From NCBI GenBank assembly GCA_036394995.1, contig DASWED010000115.1, forward strand, positions 1 to 46,695: a DNA stretch of 46,695 bases. The letters are read 5' to 3'. This document shows, in pieces, positions 24,455 to 33,812 of this stretch. The stretch's first letter is position 1. The number at the start of each line of letters is the position of its first letter. A program made the position numbers and the translations under genes. The notes beneath the pieces are model-generated. The model searched no databases, was not told the DNA's origin, and saw only the letters and a list, made by a program, of their open reading frames with translations. Source of the DNA: DASWED01 sp036394995. GTDB taxonomy: Bacteria > Actinomycetota > UBA4738 > JACQTL01.

Positions 24455-25627
24455 CTACAGCCCGAGGGAGCGGGCGATGATGAGGCGCTGGATCTCACTG
24501 GTGCCCTCCACGATCCGGAGCATCCGGACGTAGCGGTAGATCCGCTCCACCGGGCCCTCCGCCAGGAGGCCCATGCCGCCGAAGATCTGCACGGCCCGGT
24601 CGGCCACCCGGCCCACCATCTCGGTGTTGTTCAGCTTCACCATCGACGACTCCCGGATGGGCTGCTCGCCCCGGTCCACCAGCCAGGCCAGGTGGTAGGT
24701 CATCAGCCGGGAGGCGTGGACCTCCAGCGCGGAGTCGGCCAGCATCCACTGCACGGCCTGGTACTTCCCGATGGGCTTGCCGAACGTCTCCCGGCTCGTG
24801 GCCTGCTCCACGCAGAGCCGCACCAGGTGGTCGGCGATCCCCACGCACAGCGCCCCGATGAACGCGCGACCGGCGTTGAGGAACCGCATGGCCGAACCGA
24901 ACCCGAAGCCGATCTCGCCGATCACGTGGTCCGCCGGGATCCGGCAGTCGGAGAAGATCAGCTCGGCCTGGTTCGTGTCGCCGGCCAGCGTCCGCTGGTT
25001 CCGCCCGATCACCAGCCCCGGCGAGCCCTTCGGCACGGCGAACGCGGTGATCCCGCCGGCGGCCCGCTTCTCCCGGTCGGTGACGGCGAACACCACCGTG
25101 AGGTCGGCGTGCGCGCCGTTCGTGATGAAGTGCTTGGTCCCGTTGATGACCCAGCAGTCGTCCTCCAGCCGCGCGGAGCTCGAGATGGCCTGCGCGTCCG
25201 AGCCCGCGCCGGGCTCGGTGAGCGCGAAGCACATCGTGGTCTCGCCCCGGATCAGCGGCGGGAGGTACCGCTCCCGGAGATGGGGCGGGAGATCCATGAG
25301 GATCGGGTTCGGCGCGGCGGGGTTGGGCGGCCCCAGCGCGAACGTGGCGAACTGGAGCCCGGAGGACGCTCCCGCCTCCACCAGCAGGGTGTAGCCGAGG
25401 TTCGACAGCCCGCCCCCGCCGGCATCCTCCGGCATGTGCGCCGCATAGAAGCCCAGCTCCGCCGATCGCTTCCGCAGGCCGATCCCGGCCGCGATCATCT
25501 CGTCGTCGAACCGGTCCTCCTGCCGCCGCTCGGCGAACCGCTCCTCCACCGGGCGGACCTCGCGGTCCAGGAACGACCGGAACGACGCGACCAGCTCGCG
25601 GTGCTCCTCGGGGATCGCGAAGTCCAT
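24455..25627 (-). CDS. Acyl-CoA dehydrogenase
   Basis: 390 residues, typical for the family. FAD enzyme that introduces the alpha-beta double bond of acyl-CoA. The N-terminal helical domain begins MDFAIPEEHRELVASFRSF; the middle domain carries CFALTEPGAGSDAQAI and WVINGTKHFITNG (FAD contacts). The C-terminal domain ends RIVEGTSEIQRLIIARSLGL, where Glu374 takes the place of the catalytic base seen in short- and medium-chain enzymes. The ATG at 25627 gives the standard N-terminus. The gene is 32 bases downstream of the second dynamin-like gene; the substrate chain length cannot be told from sequence. Confidence 0.93.
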   Translation of the reverse strand: MDFAIPEEHRELVASFRSFLDREVRPVEERFAERRQEDRFDDEMIAAGIGLRKRSAELGFYAAHMPEDAGGGGLSNLGYTLLVEAGASSGLQFATFALGPPNPAAPNPILMDLPPHLRERYLPPLIRGETTMCFALTEPGAGSDAQAISSSARLEDDCWVINGTKHFITNGAHADLTVVFAVTDREKRAAGGITAFAVPKGSPGLVIGRNQRTLAGDTNQAELIFSDCRIPADHVIGEIGFGFGSAMRFLNAGRAFIGALCVGIADHLVRLCVEQATSRETFGKPIGKYQAVQWMLADSALEVHASRLMTYHLAWLVDRGEQPIRESSMVKLNNTEMVGRVADRAVQIFGGMGLLAEGPVERIYRYVRMLRIVEGTSEIQRLIIARSLGL

Positions 25628-25659
25628 GGACCCGCATGCTACCGGGCGGGGCAGCCCCG

Positions 25660-27168
25660 TCAGACCGTGAACTGGGGCGGCGGCGGGAGGGCCGCCAGGA
25701 TGCCCTCGCACGTCCTGACCAGGATCCGGGCTGCCGCCACGGCCTCCCGGGAGGACATGGGGCTCTCCGCCCGGGCCTTCCACCGGGCCATGGCCGCGGT
25801 GGCCGCTTCGCGGATCTCCGCCGGGGTGGCGGCGGGGTCCAGTCCCAGCCTGGCGGGCACCGCGGTGGACCCGCCACCGAGGAGCCGTTCGGCGTCCTCC
25901 TCCTCGTCATGGCGGAGGTCGGCGGCCTCGGCCCGCAGCGCGTTCAGCAGGCGGACCTCGGCGAACTCGTGGGCCCCGGCGTGGACCCGTTCGATCTCGG
26001 CCTGGATGTCGGTGAGGGCCGGTCCGCCGGCCCCCCGGACCAGGGGCTCCAGCGCCAGGAGGGCCGCCCGAGCCTTCAGGACGTCGCGGCGGCCGGCGAA
26101 CTGCGTGACCAGGGTGTCGCGCAGGCGTTGGAGTCCGCTGCGTTCGATGAGCTGCCGGGCCAGGGACGGAGCCGTGGCCGCCGCCCCCGTCCGGACGAGC
26201 TCCACCGACAGCCGGACGCCGAACATCCCCATCCGGCGCACCAGGTGGTCGCGCATGGGCGAGTCCGGGCCCACCGACCCGCCCGCCTCGCCGAGGAACC
26301 GGTCCACCGAGGCCAGGGCCTCCTCGACCTCGCCGACGGGCCCTCGGGCCAGCCGCTCCAGGGCGCGGTACTCGTCCTCCACCAGGGTCTCTCCGGCCTG
26401 GGCCAGGAGCGCGGCCACCGGGACCACCGTCTGGCACAGGGTCCGGACCCGGCGGTCCCGCCGGTACCGCGACGCGATCCGCTCCGAGGTCTCCAGCGCG
26501 TTCAGTTTCCCCGCACCGATCTCGTCGGCCCGGGAGAGCACCGCGATCGCGTTGATGGGCGTCGGTTGGGAGACGTCCCGGTCCCGGAAGGCGTCGAGGA
26601 ACTGAACGTCCGACGAATGGAGGTGCTTCATCAGGTACAGCACGGCGTCGCTCGCTGCCGGCTGGTCCTCGTCCGCGCCCAGCGCGGCCACCGTCCGCTT
26701 CGTGTCCTCCTCCGTGGCCGAGGCGATGCCCGGGGTGTCGATGAGGGTCATGGGGCGCAGGGCGGCCGACGGCCAGTCCACCACCAGCCGTTCCACCTCC
26801 GGGGCACGGAAGGTCCCGACGTCCACCCGGATCGCCCCCCCCTCGCGCGTGAAGGGCACCTGCCGGGGTTCGCCCTCCACCGGGTCCAGCGTGACCCGGT
26901 ACGTGATGCCCTCCCGATACCAGGTCACGATCCGGGTGCACTCGCCGGCGTCGGTGGGTGCGAGCTCCTCCCCGACCAGGGCGTTCAGGAGCGTGGACTT
27001 CCCCGCCTTCACCCTCCCGGCGATGGCGACCCGGAGCGGTTCGTCCAGCCGCCGGGCCAGGGCGTCCAGCCGGGACCCGATCGGCGTGGCGGCGTACGCC
27101 GCCCGGGCCCGGTCCAGGATCCCCCGGACCTCGCCGACCAGCGTGGCCCGCGGAGCCGGAGGGTTCAT
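25660..27168 (-). CDS. Dynamin-like GTPase, second of a pair (IniC-like)
   Basis: 502 residues. GTPase domain with P-loop GRVKAGKST (51-59), G2 Thr in ECTRIVTWY, G3 DTPG (144-147) and a G4-like SRADE, followed by a long helical stalk. Bacterial dynamin-like proteins remodel or protect membranes. The neighbouring-pair arrangement matches mycobacterial IniA-IniC and other actinobacterial dynamin pairs. Its ATG overlaps the stop of the upstream dynamin gene (ATGA), so both are made together and may form hetero-oligomers. No membrane helix is evident in this partner, unlike its neighbour. Confidence 0.85.
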   Translation of the reverse strand: MNPPAPRATLVGEVRGILDRARAAYAATPIGSRLDALARRLDEPLRVAIAGRVKAGKSTLLNALVGEELAPTDAGECTRIVTWYREGITYRVTLDPVEGEPRQVPFTREGGAIRVDVGTFRAPEVERLVVDWPSAALRPMTLIDTPGIASATEEDTKRTVAALGADEDQPAASDAVLYLMKHLHSSDVQFLDAFRDRDVSQPTPINAIAVLSRADEIGAGKLNALETSERIASRYRRDRRVRTLCQTVVPVAALLAQAGETLVEDEYRALERLARGPVGEVEEALASVDRFLGEAGGSVGPDSPMRDHLVRRMGMFGVRLSVELVRTGAAATAPSLARQLIERSGLQRLRDTLVTQFAGRRDVLKARAALLALEPLVRGAGGPALTDIQAEIERVHAGAHEFAEVRLLNALRAEAADLRHDEEEDAERLLGGGSTAVPARLGLDPAATPAEIREAATAAMARWKARAESPMSSREAVAAARILVRTCEGILAALPPPPQFTV

Positions 27169-28946
27169 GCGGTCGCCGGCCCCGGCCGGGGCGCGGCCTC
27201 GGGGGCCAGCTCCAGCAGCCCGGCCCGGAGGGCTCCCGTTCGCCGGAGGCCCTCCTCGGCCGTGGCCAGCCGCCGCTGGCGCCCCTGCTGATCCGCCTCC
27301 AGCGCCCCCTGGGCGGCGGCCAGCGCCTCCGACGCGGACCGCTGGAGCTGTTCGGCGAGCGCGACGAACTGGTCCCGGATCTGCCGCTGCACCGCCCTCA
27401 GCGCGTCCCGGGAGTGCTTGCCCACCCGGAACCGCACCTCGTCCAGGTACTCCTGGAGGACCTCCCGGGCCTCCTCGCGGCGGCCCTCCAGGCGGCGTTC
27501 GCGCTCCTCACGGATCGCGTGGCCGCCCATCAGCAGCCCCACGGCCGCCAGGACCGGCGACGCGATGGCGAACCCGGCGATGCTGCCGATCATCTCCAGG
27601 ATCTCCGTGCCGTGGAACGATCCCCCCAGCCCCTCCAGGGCCGCCTTCGCCACGTGCTCCTTCATCTCCTCGATGGTCTCCATGCCCAGCCCCATGGCCT
27701 CGTCCGGGCTCGACACGGCCAGCGACAGGTCGATGGGTCCCTCTGCTGAGGCGAAGTGCTCCGCCACCCGTTCGGCCAGTTCCTCCGCCCGCTCCGCGAC
27801 CAGGGCGTAGTTCTCCGAGATCTCGGCGGCCATCCGCTGGCGGAGCCAGGACTCGAACTCGGTCCAGGCCTTCCCCGGATCCATCTCGTCGATGAGGTTC
27901 TCGGCCTCCCGCCGGACCCGCCGGAACCGGTCCTCGAGGTCGAAGTCGATGTCGGCGGTGAGGTCGGTGACGCCGTCGTCCATGGTCTGGCGCCACGCGG
28001 CCGAGCCGGTGCCCAGCCGCTCGGCCCGCTCCCGGGCCCGGGCCAGCCCCGCCGCGATCTCCTGGCCCCGGCCGGGGTCGGCCACGGCGTCCCGCTCGGC
28101 CCGGAGCGGCGCCTCCACCTGCTCCAGCACCGCCAGCTGGGTACGGACGGCGGTGCGAACGGCCAGGCGCTCGCCCTCCCCGGTCACCTCCTCGCGGAGG
28201 TGCTCCAGGAGGGGCCGGTAGCCAGATTCGCCCTCCATCGGGGGGCCGCCAGGCCGGGGGCCGCGGCGGCGGAGCGTGGTGGAGATCGGGAACATCGGCA
28301 TGGCCAGGCCGGTCCGCTCGAGGTGCCCGCGGTTCAGCCCGAGGATCCGTTCCCACTCCGCGTAGAAGTCGACCTTCGTGAGCACGGAGAACACTGTGGG
28401 GCAGCGATCCACGGCCCACCGGAGGAACGTGAGCTCGGGCCCGGTGAGCTCCTGCGAGGCGTCCGTCACGAACAGCACGGCGTCGGCCAGCGGCAGGGCC
28501 GCCCGGGTGGCGGCGCTGTGGGCCGAGGAGAGCCCACCGACGCCGGGGGTGTCCTCGAATTGGAGGCCGGAGGACAGGATGTCCCGGGGGATCCCCACGT
28601 CGACGTACATGAGGCCCCGCCGGTTGTCGGGGTTCCCCCGCTCCGACGCGTAATCGGGGAGCTCGCCGAGATCCAGTGGCTCCCGGAGGGGTTCCGGTTC
28701 GTTCGCGTCCGCGTCGCCCTCCAGGCCGTCGCCGCCCGGCGGCCGCCGGACCGCGAAGGCCTCGGGCCGCTCCGCCCACCTGACCACCGTGGGGACCGAC
28801 GTGGCGATGTCGTCGTCCACCGGGCACACGTCGGCGTCGATCAGGGCGTTCACCAGCGCGCTCTTGCCCCGCTTGTACTCGCCCACCACGAGGACCCGGA
28901 TCGACGGGTCGGCCAGGCGCCGTTCCGCGGCCGCCAGGCGGGCCAC
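27165..28946 (-). CDS. Dynamin-like GTPase, first of a pair, with membrane segment (IniA-like)
   Basis: 593 residues from GTG 28946. P-loop GEYKRGKS (22-29), G3 DTPG (132-135) and G4 TKVD (190-193) are present, with a long stalk and a hydrophobic pair of helices IGSIAGFAIASPVLAAVGLL (about 445-470) that should insert in the membrane, then a coiled C-terminal region. GTG 28946 is the first conventional start, but it leaves almost no sequence before the P-loop strand. In-frame codons upstream to about 29040 also read like protein (LRRKASEALSATAEAAAAAG), so the real N-terminus may be longer, with a rare start codon or a base error. Divergent from the Hsp70-type gene. Confidence 0.82.
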   Translation of the reverse strand: MARLAAAERRLADPSIRVLVVGEYKRGKSALVNALIDADVCPVDDDIATSVPTVVRWAERPEAFAVRRPPGGDGLEGDADANEPEPLREPLDLGELPDYASERGNPDNRRGLMYVDVGIPRDILSSGLQFEDTPGVGGLSSAHSAATRAALPLADAVLFVTDASQELTGPELTFLRWAVDRCPTVFSVLTKVDFYAEWERILGLNRGHLERTGLAMPMFPISTTLRRRGPRPGGPPMEGESGYRPLLEHLREEVTGEGERLAVRTAVRTQLAVLEQVEAPLRAERDAVADPGRGQEIAAGLARARERAERLGTGSAAWRQTMDDGVTDLTADIDFDLEDRFRRVRREAENLIDEMDPGKAWTEFESWLRQRMAAEISENYALVAERAEELAERVAEHFASAEGPIDLSLAVSSPDEAMGLGMETIEEMKEHVAKAALEGLGGSFHGTEILEMIGSIAGFAIASPVLAAVGLLMGGHAIREERERRLEGRREEAREVLQEYLDEVRFRVGKHSRDALRAVQRQIRDQFVALAEQLQRSASEALAAAQGALEADQQGRQRRLATAEEGLRRTGALRAGLLELAPEAAPRPGPATA

Positions 28947-29137
28947 GAGGTCCTCGCGGCCGGCGGCCGCGGCAGCCTCGGCCGTGGCCGACAGGGCCTC
29001 GGAGGCCTTTCGGCGAAGCGTGGGCGGGTCCTGCGGCGTGGTGTCCGTCGGCGTGGCTCCCTGGGGTGGGTTCGAGGGGCGTGCCGGGCAAGCGTATCTG
29101 GACAGGGGTCGAGCCGCCGGGTCACACTGCGCCCGAT

Positions 29138-31849
29138 ATGTACCGCCTCGGAGTCGACCTGGGAACCACCTACACCGCCGCTGCGGTGGAGCGCCGGGGA
29201 CGGGTGGAGGTGGTGGTCCTCGGCAACCGCGCCCCGGCCATCCCCTCGGTCGTGTTCCTCAAGGAGGACGAGACCATCCTCACCGGCGAGGCCGCGAACC
29301 GCCGGGCCCTCTCCGAACCCGGCCGGGTGGCCCGGGAGTTCAAGCGGCGGGTGGGCGACCCCACGCCGCTGATCCTGGGGGGAACCCCGTACTCGGCCCA
29401 CAGCCTGACCGCCAAGCTCCTGCGGTGGGTCATCGACCGGGTGGCCGAGCGGGAGGGCGGCCCGGCCGACGCCGTCGCCGTGACCCATCCGGCGAACTGG
29501 GGCCCGTACAAGCGTGAGCTGTTGGACCAGGCCCTGCGCCTGGCCGACGCCAAGGGGGCCATCCCGATCACGGAGCCCGAGGCCGCCGCCGTGTACTACT
29601 CGTCCGTGGAGCGGGTGGAGCCGGGGCAGGTCATCGCCGTCTACGACCTCGGCGGGGGGACGTTCGATGCCGCCGTGCTCCGGCGGACCCCCGACGGGTT
29701 CGAGATCGCGGGCCAGCCCGAGGGCATCGAACAGCTCGGCGGGATCGACTTCGACCAGGCGGTCATGGCGCACGTGGACCGGGCCCTGGACGGCGCCCTG
29801 CGGGACCTCGACCCCTCCGACGCCGCCGCCGTGGCGGCCGTGGCCCGCCTCCGCCAGGACTGCGTCGACGCGAAGGAGGCCCTGTCGTCCGACACCGACG
29901 TCTCGATCCCGATCCTCCTGCCGAACGTGAGGACCGAGGTCCGGCTGACCCGGCCGGAGTTCGAAGGGATGATCCGCCCGGCCATCTCCGAGACCATCGA
30001 CGCGCTCCGACGGGCCCTGCGGTCGGCCGGCATCGAGCCATCGGGCGTGGACGCTGTGCTCCTGGTGGGGGGCTCGTCGCGGATCCCGCTGGTGGGGGAG
30101 ATGGTCTCGGCCGAGCTGGGCCGTCCGGTGGCGGTGGACGCCGATCCCAAGCACGCGGTGGCGTTGGGGGCGGCCCTCCACGCCGCGGCGAAGTCCGGGG
30201 CCCCGGGGGCGGGCGTGGCCGGGGTCGGCCCGGAGCAGTCGCGCGGCGAGACCATCCTGGCCGCGCCGCCGCCCCCCTCGGGTCGACCCGCCCCGGCCGT
30301 TCCGGCGGCTGCCGCCGACTCCGACCGGACCCTGGTCCGCCAGATGCCGGGACTTCCCCCGGCGACGCCACCTCCCGGGACTCCCACACCGCCCGGGCCG
30401 CCGCCGGACGCGCCGGCGGGGCCCAGGATCTCGGTGCAGGCGCCCGAACGGCGCGAGGCCCCGCCTCGCCCGGAGGTGGCCGAGCCGCCGGCCAGACGCC
30501 GGCGGGCCTCGGTCGTCGCGGTGATCGTCACGGTCCTGCTGGCGGGCGCGGTGGCCGGCGCCGTGGCCCTGTTGGGAGGCAACTCCGAGGAGCCGGGCAC
30601 AAACGGGACCGAGACCACAGGTGGGCACTCCACGGGGCCCAGCACGGGGCCCAGCACGGGGCCGAGCACGGAGCCCTCCCGGACCGGGACCTCTCCGGGA
30701 CGGGTCCACTCTGCCCTGGCCTGGACCGAGGCCGCCGGCTCCTCCCTGGGAGGCCCCGGCGACCAGACCATCCGCGCGGTGGCCCGGGTCTCTCTGCCCG
30801 AAGGCGACCGCTTCCTGGCCGCCGGCGTGGACATCGGCCGGAACGACGCCGACGCCGCCATCTGGCTCTCGAGGGACGGCAGGGACTGGGAACGCGTGGA
30901 CAGCTCGGCGCTGGGCGGGCCGGGGGACCAGCGGATCGACGGGATCACGGTCGCCGGGAACAAGGTGATCGCGGTGGGGTTCGAGCGGGTGGGCGACGAG
31001 ACCGACGCCGCCGTGTGGCGCTCATCCGACGGCCGGAACTGGGCCCTGGTCACCCGGGGCCTCGACGAGCCCGGCAACCAGTTCATGAACCGGGTGGCCG
31101 GGACGACGGTCGGGCTCATCGCGGTGGGCGTGGACAACCAGGGGAACGATCAGGACGCAGCGGTGTGGGTGTCGACCGACGCAGGGGCGTCCTGGGCCCG
31201 GGCCCCCGATCCCACCGGCGCGCTGGGGGGTCGGGGGAACCAGCAGGCCTCACGGCTGGCCAAGCTCGGGGACCGGGTGCTCGTGGTGGGCTCGGACTCC
31301 GCCGCCGGTGACCTCGACGCCGCGGTGTGGAGCACGAACGACGCGACCACATGGCGGCGAGTGGAGTCGCCCGCGCTGAGTGGTTCCGGCGACCAGCTCA
31401 TCGCCGACGTGGCGCAGTTCGGCGACGGCCTGGCCGCGGCGGGCTCCGACACGTCGGGAGGCGACGCCGATGCCGCGGTCTGGCTCACCTCCGACGGCGA
31501 CACGTGGGAGCGCATGGCCGATCCCACCGCCGCCCTGGGCGGTCCCGGCGACCAGCTGGTGAACCGCGTGGTGGCCCCGGGTTCGCCGAAGAAGGGAGCG
31601 CCGGTGCTGTTCCTGGGCGGGGTGGACGAGGACGCCGACGGACAGGACGCGGCCGTGTGGACGTCGGTGGACGGCACCACCCTGGTCCGCGAACGGAGCA
31701 CGTCGTTCGGCGGGTCCGGGGACCAGCTCGTGACCAGCATCAGCACCACGTCGGACCTCGCGATGGTGGTGGGGGTCGACTCAAGGTCCGGGACACGCGA
31801 CGCCGCGGTGTGGCTCGGCGTGACGCCCTCGGGCGCCGCCGGGGGCTGA
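29138..31849 (+). CDS. Hsp70-type ATPase fused through a membrane helix to a predicted seven-bladed extracytoplasmic propeller
   Basis: 903 residues from ATG 29138. Residues 1-352 form an Hsp70 ATPase: DLGTTYT (7-13), DLGGGTFDAAV (170-180), VLLVGGSSRIP (307-317). There is no DnaK peptide-binding domain. A Pro-rich linker, a basic stop-transfer patch and one membrane helix (about 458-481) follow, then a Thr/Ser/Gly linker with DNA-level repeats. The rest (about 537-897) is seven repeats of about 50 residues, each with LGGPGDQ-like, VGxDxxGxDxDAAVW and DGxxWxRV motifs, fitting a seven-bladed beta-propeller outside the cell. It lies divergent from two dynamin-like genes. An in-frame start further upstream (29066) is less likely. 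Confidence 0.9.
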   Translation: MYRLGVDLGTTYTAAAVERRGRVEVVVLGNRAPAIPSVVFLKEDETILTGEAANRRALSEPGRVAREFKRRVGDPTPLILGGTPYSAHSLTAKLLRWVIDRVAEREGGPADAVAVTHPANWGPYKRELLDQALRLADAKGAIPITEPEAAAVYYSSVERVEPGQVIAVYDLGGGTFDAAVLRRTPDGFEIAGQPEGIEQLGGIDFDQAVMAHVDRALDGALRDLDPSDAAAVAAVARLRQDCVDAKEALSSDTDVSIPILLPNVRTEVRLTRPEFEGMIRPAISETIDALRRALRSAGIEPSGVDAVLLVGGSSRIPLVGEMVSAELGRPVAVDADPKHAVALGAALHAAAKSGAPGAGVAGVGPEQSRGETILAAPPPPSGRPAPAVPAAAADSDRTLVRQMPGLPPATPPPGTPTPPGPPPDAPAGPRISVQAPERREAPPRPEVAEPPARRRRASVVAVIVTVLLAGAVAGAVALLGGNSEEPGTNGTETTGGHSTGPSTGPSTGPSTEPSRTGTSPGRVHSALAWTEAAGSSLGGPGDQTIRAVARVSLPEGDRFLAAGVDIGRNDADAAIWLSRDGRDWERVDSSALGGPGDQRIDGITVAGNKVIAVGFERVGDETDAAVWRSSDGRNWALVTRGLDEPGNQFMNRVAGTTVGLIAVGVDNQGNDQDAAVWVSTDAGASWARAPDPTGALGGRGNQQASRLAKLGDRVLVVGSDSAAGDLDAAVWSTNDATTWRRVESPALSGSGDQLIADVAQFGDGLAAAGSDTSGGDADAAVWLTSDGDTWERMADPTAALGGPGDQLVNRVVAPGSPKKGAPVLFLGGVDEDADGQDAAVWTSVDGTTLVRERSTSFGGSGDQLVTSISTTSDLAMVVGVDSRSGTRDAAVWLGVTPSGAAGG
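30631..30675 (+). repeat. 12-base tandem repeats in the linker of the Hsp70-propeller gene
   Basis: A unit CACGGGGCCCAG is repeated about 3.7 times, with substitutions in the last copies, and encodes a STGP-type linker just outside the predicted membrane helix. Being a multiple of three, copy-number change would alter linker length without a frameshift. Confidence 0.75.
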
Positions 31850-31856
31850 ACGATCC

Positions 31857-32708
31857 TCAGGTCCGGCGGGGCGGGAGGGTGACCGCCACCCGGCGGGCCC
31901 ACCGGCGCCGGCGGCGCTGTGGCGCCCGGCCCACGGCGTACCCCATGGCGTAGCCCGCAGCCCCGGCCGCCGCGGCCACGCCACCCACGGCCGAGCCCAC
32001 CAGGGTTCGCCGCCTGGCCACTCGGAGGTCGATCACCTGCCACCCCTTCTGACGGGCGATGCGGAGCAGGGCCCGGTCCGGGTTCATGGCCACGGGGTTC
32101 CCCACCAGCTCGAGCAGGGGGAGGTCGTTGATGCTGTCGGAGTACGCATAGGACCGGGGGAGGTCGATGCCTCGCTCCCCGGCCAGCTCCGCCACCCTCC
32201 GGGCCTTCTCCTCGCGGTTGCACAGCTCGCCGTCCAGATGGCCCGTGTAGAGGCCGTTCTCCACCTGAGCCCGGGTGCCGATCACGCCGTCCATCCCGAG
32301 CTCCGCCGCCAGGATGGCCAGGAAGTCCTCCGGCGACGACGACGAGATGTACACTTCGCGGCCGGCCCGCTTGTGGCGGTTCATGAGCTCCACGGCCTGC
32401 GGGTAGAACCGCGGGATCAGCTCGCGCTCCGCCACCGCCCGGCCCATCTCGGTGACCTCGGACTGGGCCTGGCCCTTCACGGCCCCCAGGGTGACCTCGC
32501 GGGCCCGCCGGATGCGCTCCTTGTCCTCCTTGCCGGAGAGCCGGTACGCGATCTGGTCCGAGGCGATCCGCAGGATGTCGCCGGTGGTGAACGCCCCCTG
32601 CCGGTACATCTCCCGGGCCAGCGGGAACAGGGCCGCCCCCGGGAGCAGGGTCTTGTCGAGATCGAAGAAGGCCGCCTCGCGGGGCCGTTCGACGGTGGAT
32701 TCGGTCAC
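31857..32708 (-). CDS. HAD-IB family phosphatase (SerB-like) with C-terminal hydrophobic tail
   Basis: 283 residues, GTG start after GGAGG. HAD motif I is FFDLDKTLLPG with nucleophile Asp16 and Asp18, motif II ISSSSPED, and motif IV YAYSDSINDLPLLE. The helical cap (ALFPLAREMYRQGAFTTGD and following) is typical of HAD-IB enzymes, which act on phosphoserine-like or phospholipid-like substrates. A Gly/Ala-rich hydrophobic stretch near the C-terminus (LVGSAVGGVAAAAGAAGYAM) followed by an Arg-rich tail may anchor it to the membrane. It converges on the Hsp70-type gene with a seven-base gap and is divergent from the epimerase gene. The substrate is not known. Confidence 0.88.
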   Translation of the reverse strand: MTESTVERPREAAFFDLDKTLLPGAALFPLAREMYRQGAFTTGDILRIASDQIAYRLSGKEDKERIRRAREVTLGAVKGQAQSEVTEMGRAVAERELIPRFYPQAVELMNRHKRAGREVYISSSSPEDFLAILAAELGMDGVIGTRAQVENGLYTGHLDGELCNREEKARRVAELAGERGIDLPRSYAYSDSINDLPLLELVGNPVAMNPDRALLRIARQKGWQVIDLRVARRRTLVGSAVGGVAAAAGAAGYAMGYAVGRAPQRRRRRWARRVAVTLPPRRT

Positions 32709-32795
32709 GTCCGGTCCTCCAGCCTCCGGAGTGTACCGATCGGGCCCGTTCGTCCGATTCGACGGGGTGGGCCCGGCCCCGCGATCATTCCCCTC

Positions 32796-33812
32796 GTGCT
32801 CGTGCTGGTGACCGGAGGGACCGGCTACGTCGGCTCGCATTCCATCGCCGCCCTGACGGCGGCCGGCCACCGCGTGCGCGTCCTGGCCCGGTCCCCCGAC
32901 CGGGTGGCCCCCGCGCTGGAGCCCCTCGGCGTGGACGGGGTGGAGACCGCGGTCGGCGACGTGACCGACCCGCCGGCCGTCGAGCGGGCCCTGGAGGGCT
33001 GCGACGCGGTCCTGCACGCCGCGTCGGTGTTCTCGATGGATCCCCGCAAGGCCGACGAGATGCAGGCCGTGAACGTGCGGGGGACCGACACGGTCCTCGG
33101 CACGGCCCACCGCCTGGGGCTCGACCCCATCGTGCACGTCTCGAGCGAGCTCTCGCTGCTCCCACCGAAGGACGGCGAGGTCCTCACCGCGGGGTCCAGG
33201 GTCAAGGTGCCGAAGGTGCCGTACTGTCGCTCGAAGGCCGAATCGGAGCTGGTGGCCCGGAAGTACCAGCAGCTGGGCGCGCCGGTGGTGAGCGTGATGC
33301 CGGCGGCCGTCTGGGGTCCGCAGGACCCCCACTTCGGCGAGGGCGTCACCCTGGCTCGCAACGTGCTGAAGAAGCGGTTCCCGATGGTGATGCCGGGAGG
33401 GATGCACATCACCGACGTGCGCGACGTGGCGAAGGTCCACGCCGCGGTGATGGAACCGGGACGCGGGCCCCGGAGCTACATGGTCGCCGGCCACTACCTG
33501 TCGATGGGCGACATCATCCGGACGGTGGCCGACCTCACCGGTCGCAGGATCCGGTTCGTCACGGCCCCCGGGGTCGTGCTCTCGGCCTGGGGCCGGCTGG
33601 CCGACGCCATCCAGCACCGGGTCAAGACCCGGCTCCCATGGGACTACGAGGGGATCTGGGTGCTGAACTGCGCGGCGCGATGCGACGACTCGGCGACCCA
33701 TTCGGAGCTGGGGGTCGAGTGCCGGCCCATCCGCGAGACGTTCGAGGACACCGTTCGCTGGCTGGTCCAGGGCGGACACGTCACCGCCGCCGAGGCCGGA
33801 CGGCTGGCGTGA
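32796..33812 (+). CDS. NAD-dependent epimerase/dehydratase family protein
   Basis: 338 residues (GTG 32796; GTG 32802 is two codons shorter). Extended SDR: TGGTGYVGS near the N-terminus binds NAD(P), VLHAAS and VHVSSE follow, and the catalytic pair is YCRSK (Y-x-x-x-K). Family members act on nucleotide sugars, steroids or other alcohols and ketones. The stop overlaps the start of the P450 gene (GTGA), so the two probably act in one oxidative pathway. The closest type may be the SDRs that partner P450s in secondary or lipid metabolism, but the substrate is open. Confidence 0.88.
   Translation: MLVLVTGGTGYVGSHSIAALTAAGHRVRVLARSPDRVAPALEPLGVDGVETAVGDVTDPPAVERALEGCDAVLHAASVFSMDPRKADEMQAVNVRGTDTVLGTAHRLGLDPIVHVSSELSLLPPKDGEVLTAGSRVKVPKVPYCRSKAESELVARKYQQLGAPVVSVMPAAVWGPQDPHFGEGVTLARNVLKKRFPMVMPGGMHITDVRDVAKVHAAVMEPGRGPRSYMVAGHYLSMGDIIRTVADLTGRRIRFVTAPGVVLSAWGRLADAIQHRVKTRLPWDYEGIWVLNCAARCDDSATHSELGVECRPIRETFEDTVRWLVQGGHVTAAEAGRLA

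Noticed and set aside
30631..30675. CRISPR-like repeats
   Set aside because: The units are 12 bases, directly adjacent without spacers, and lie in a coding linker.
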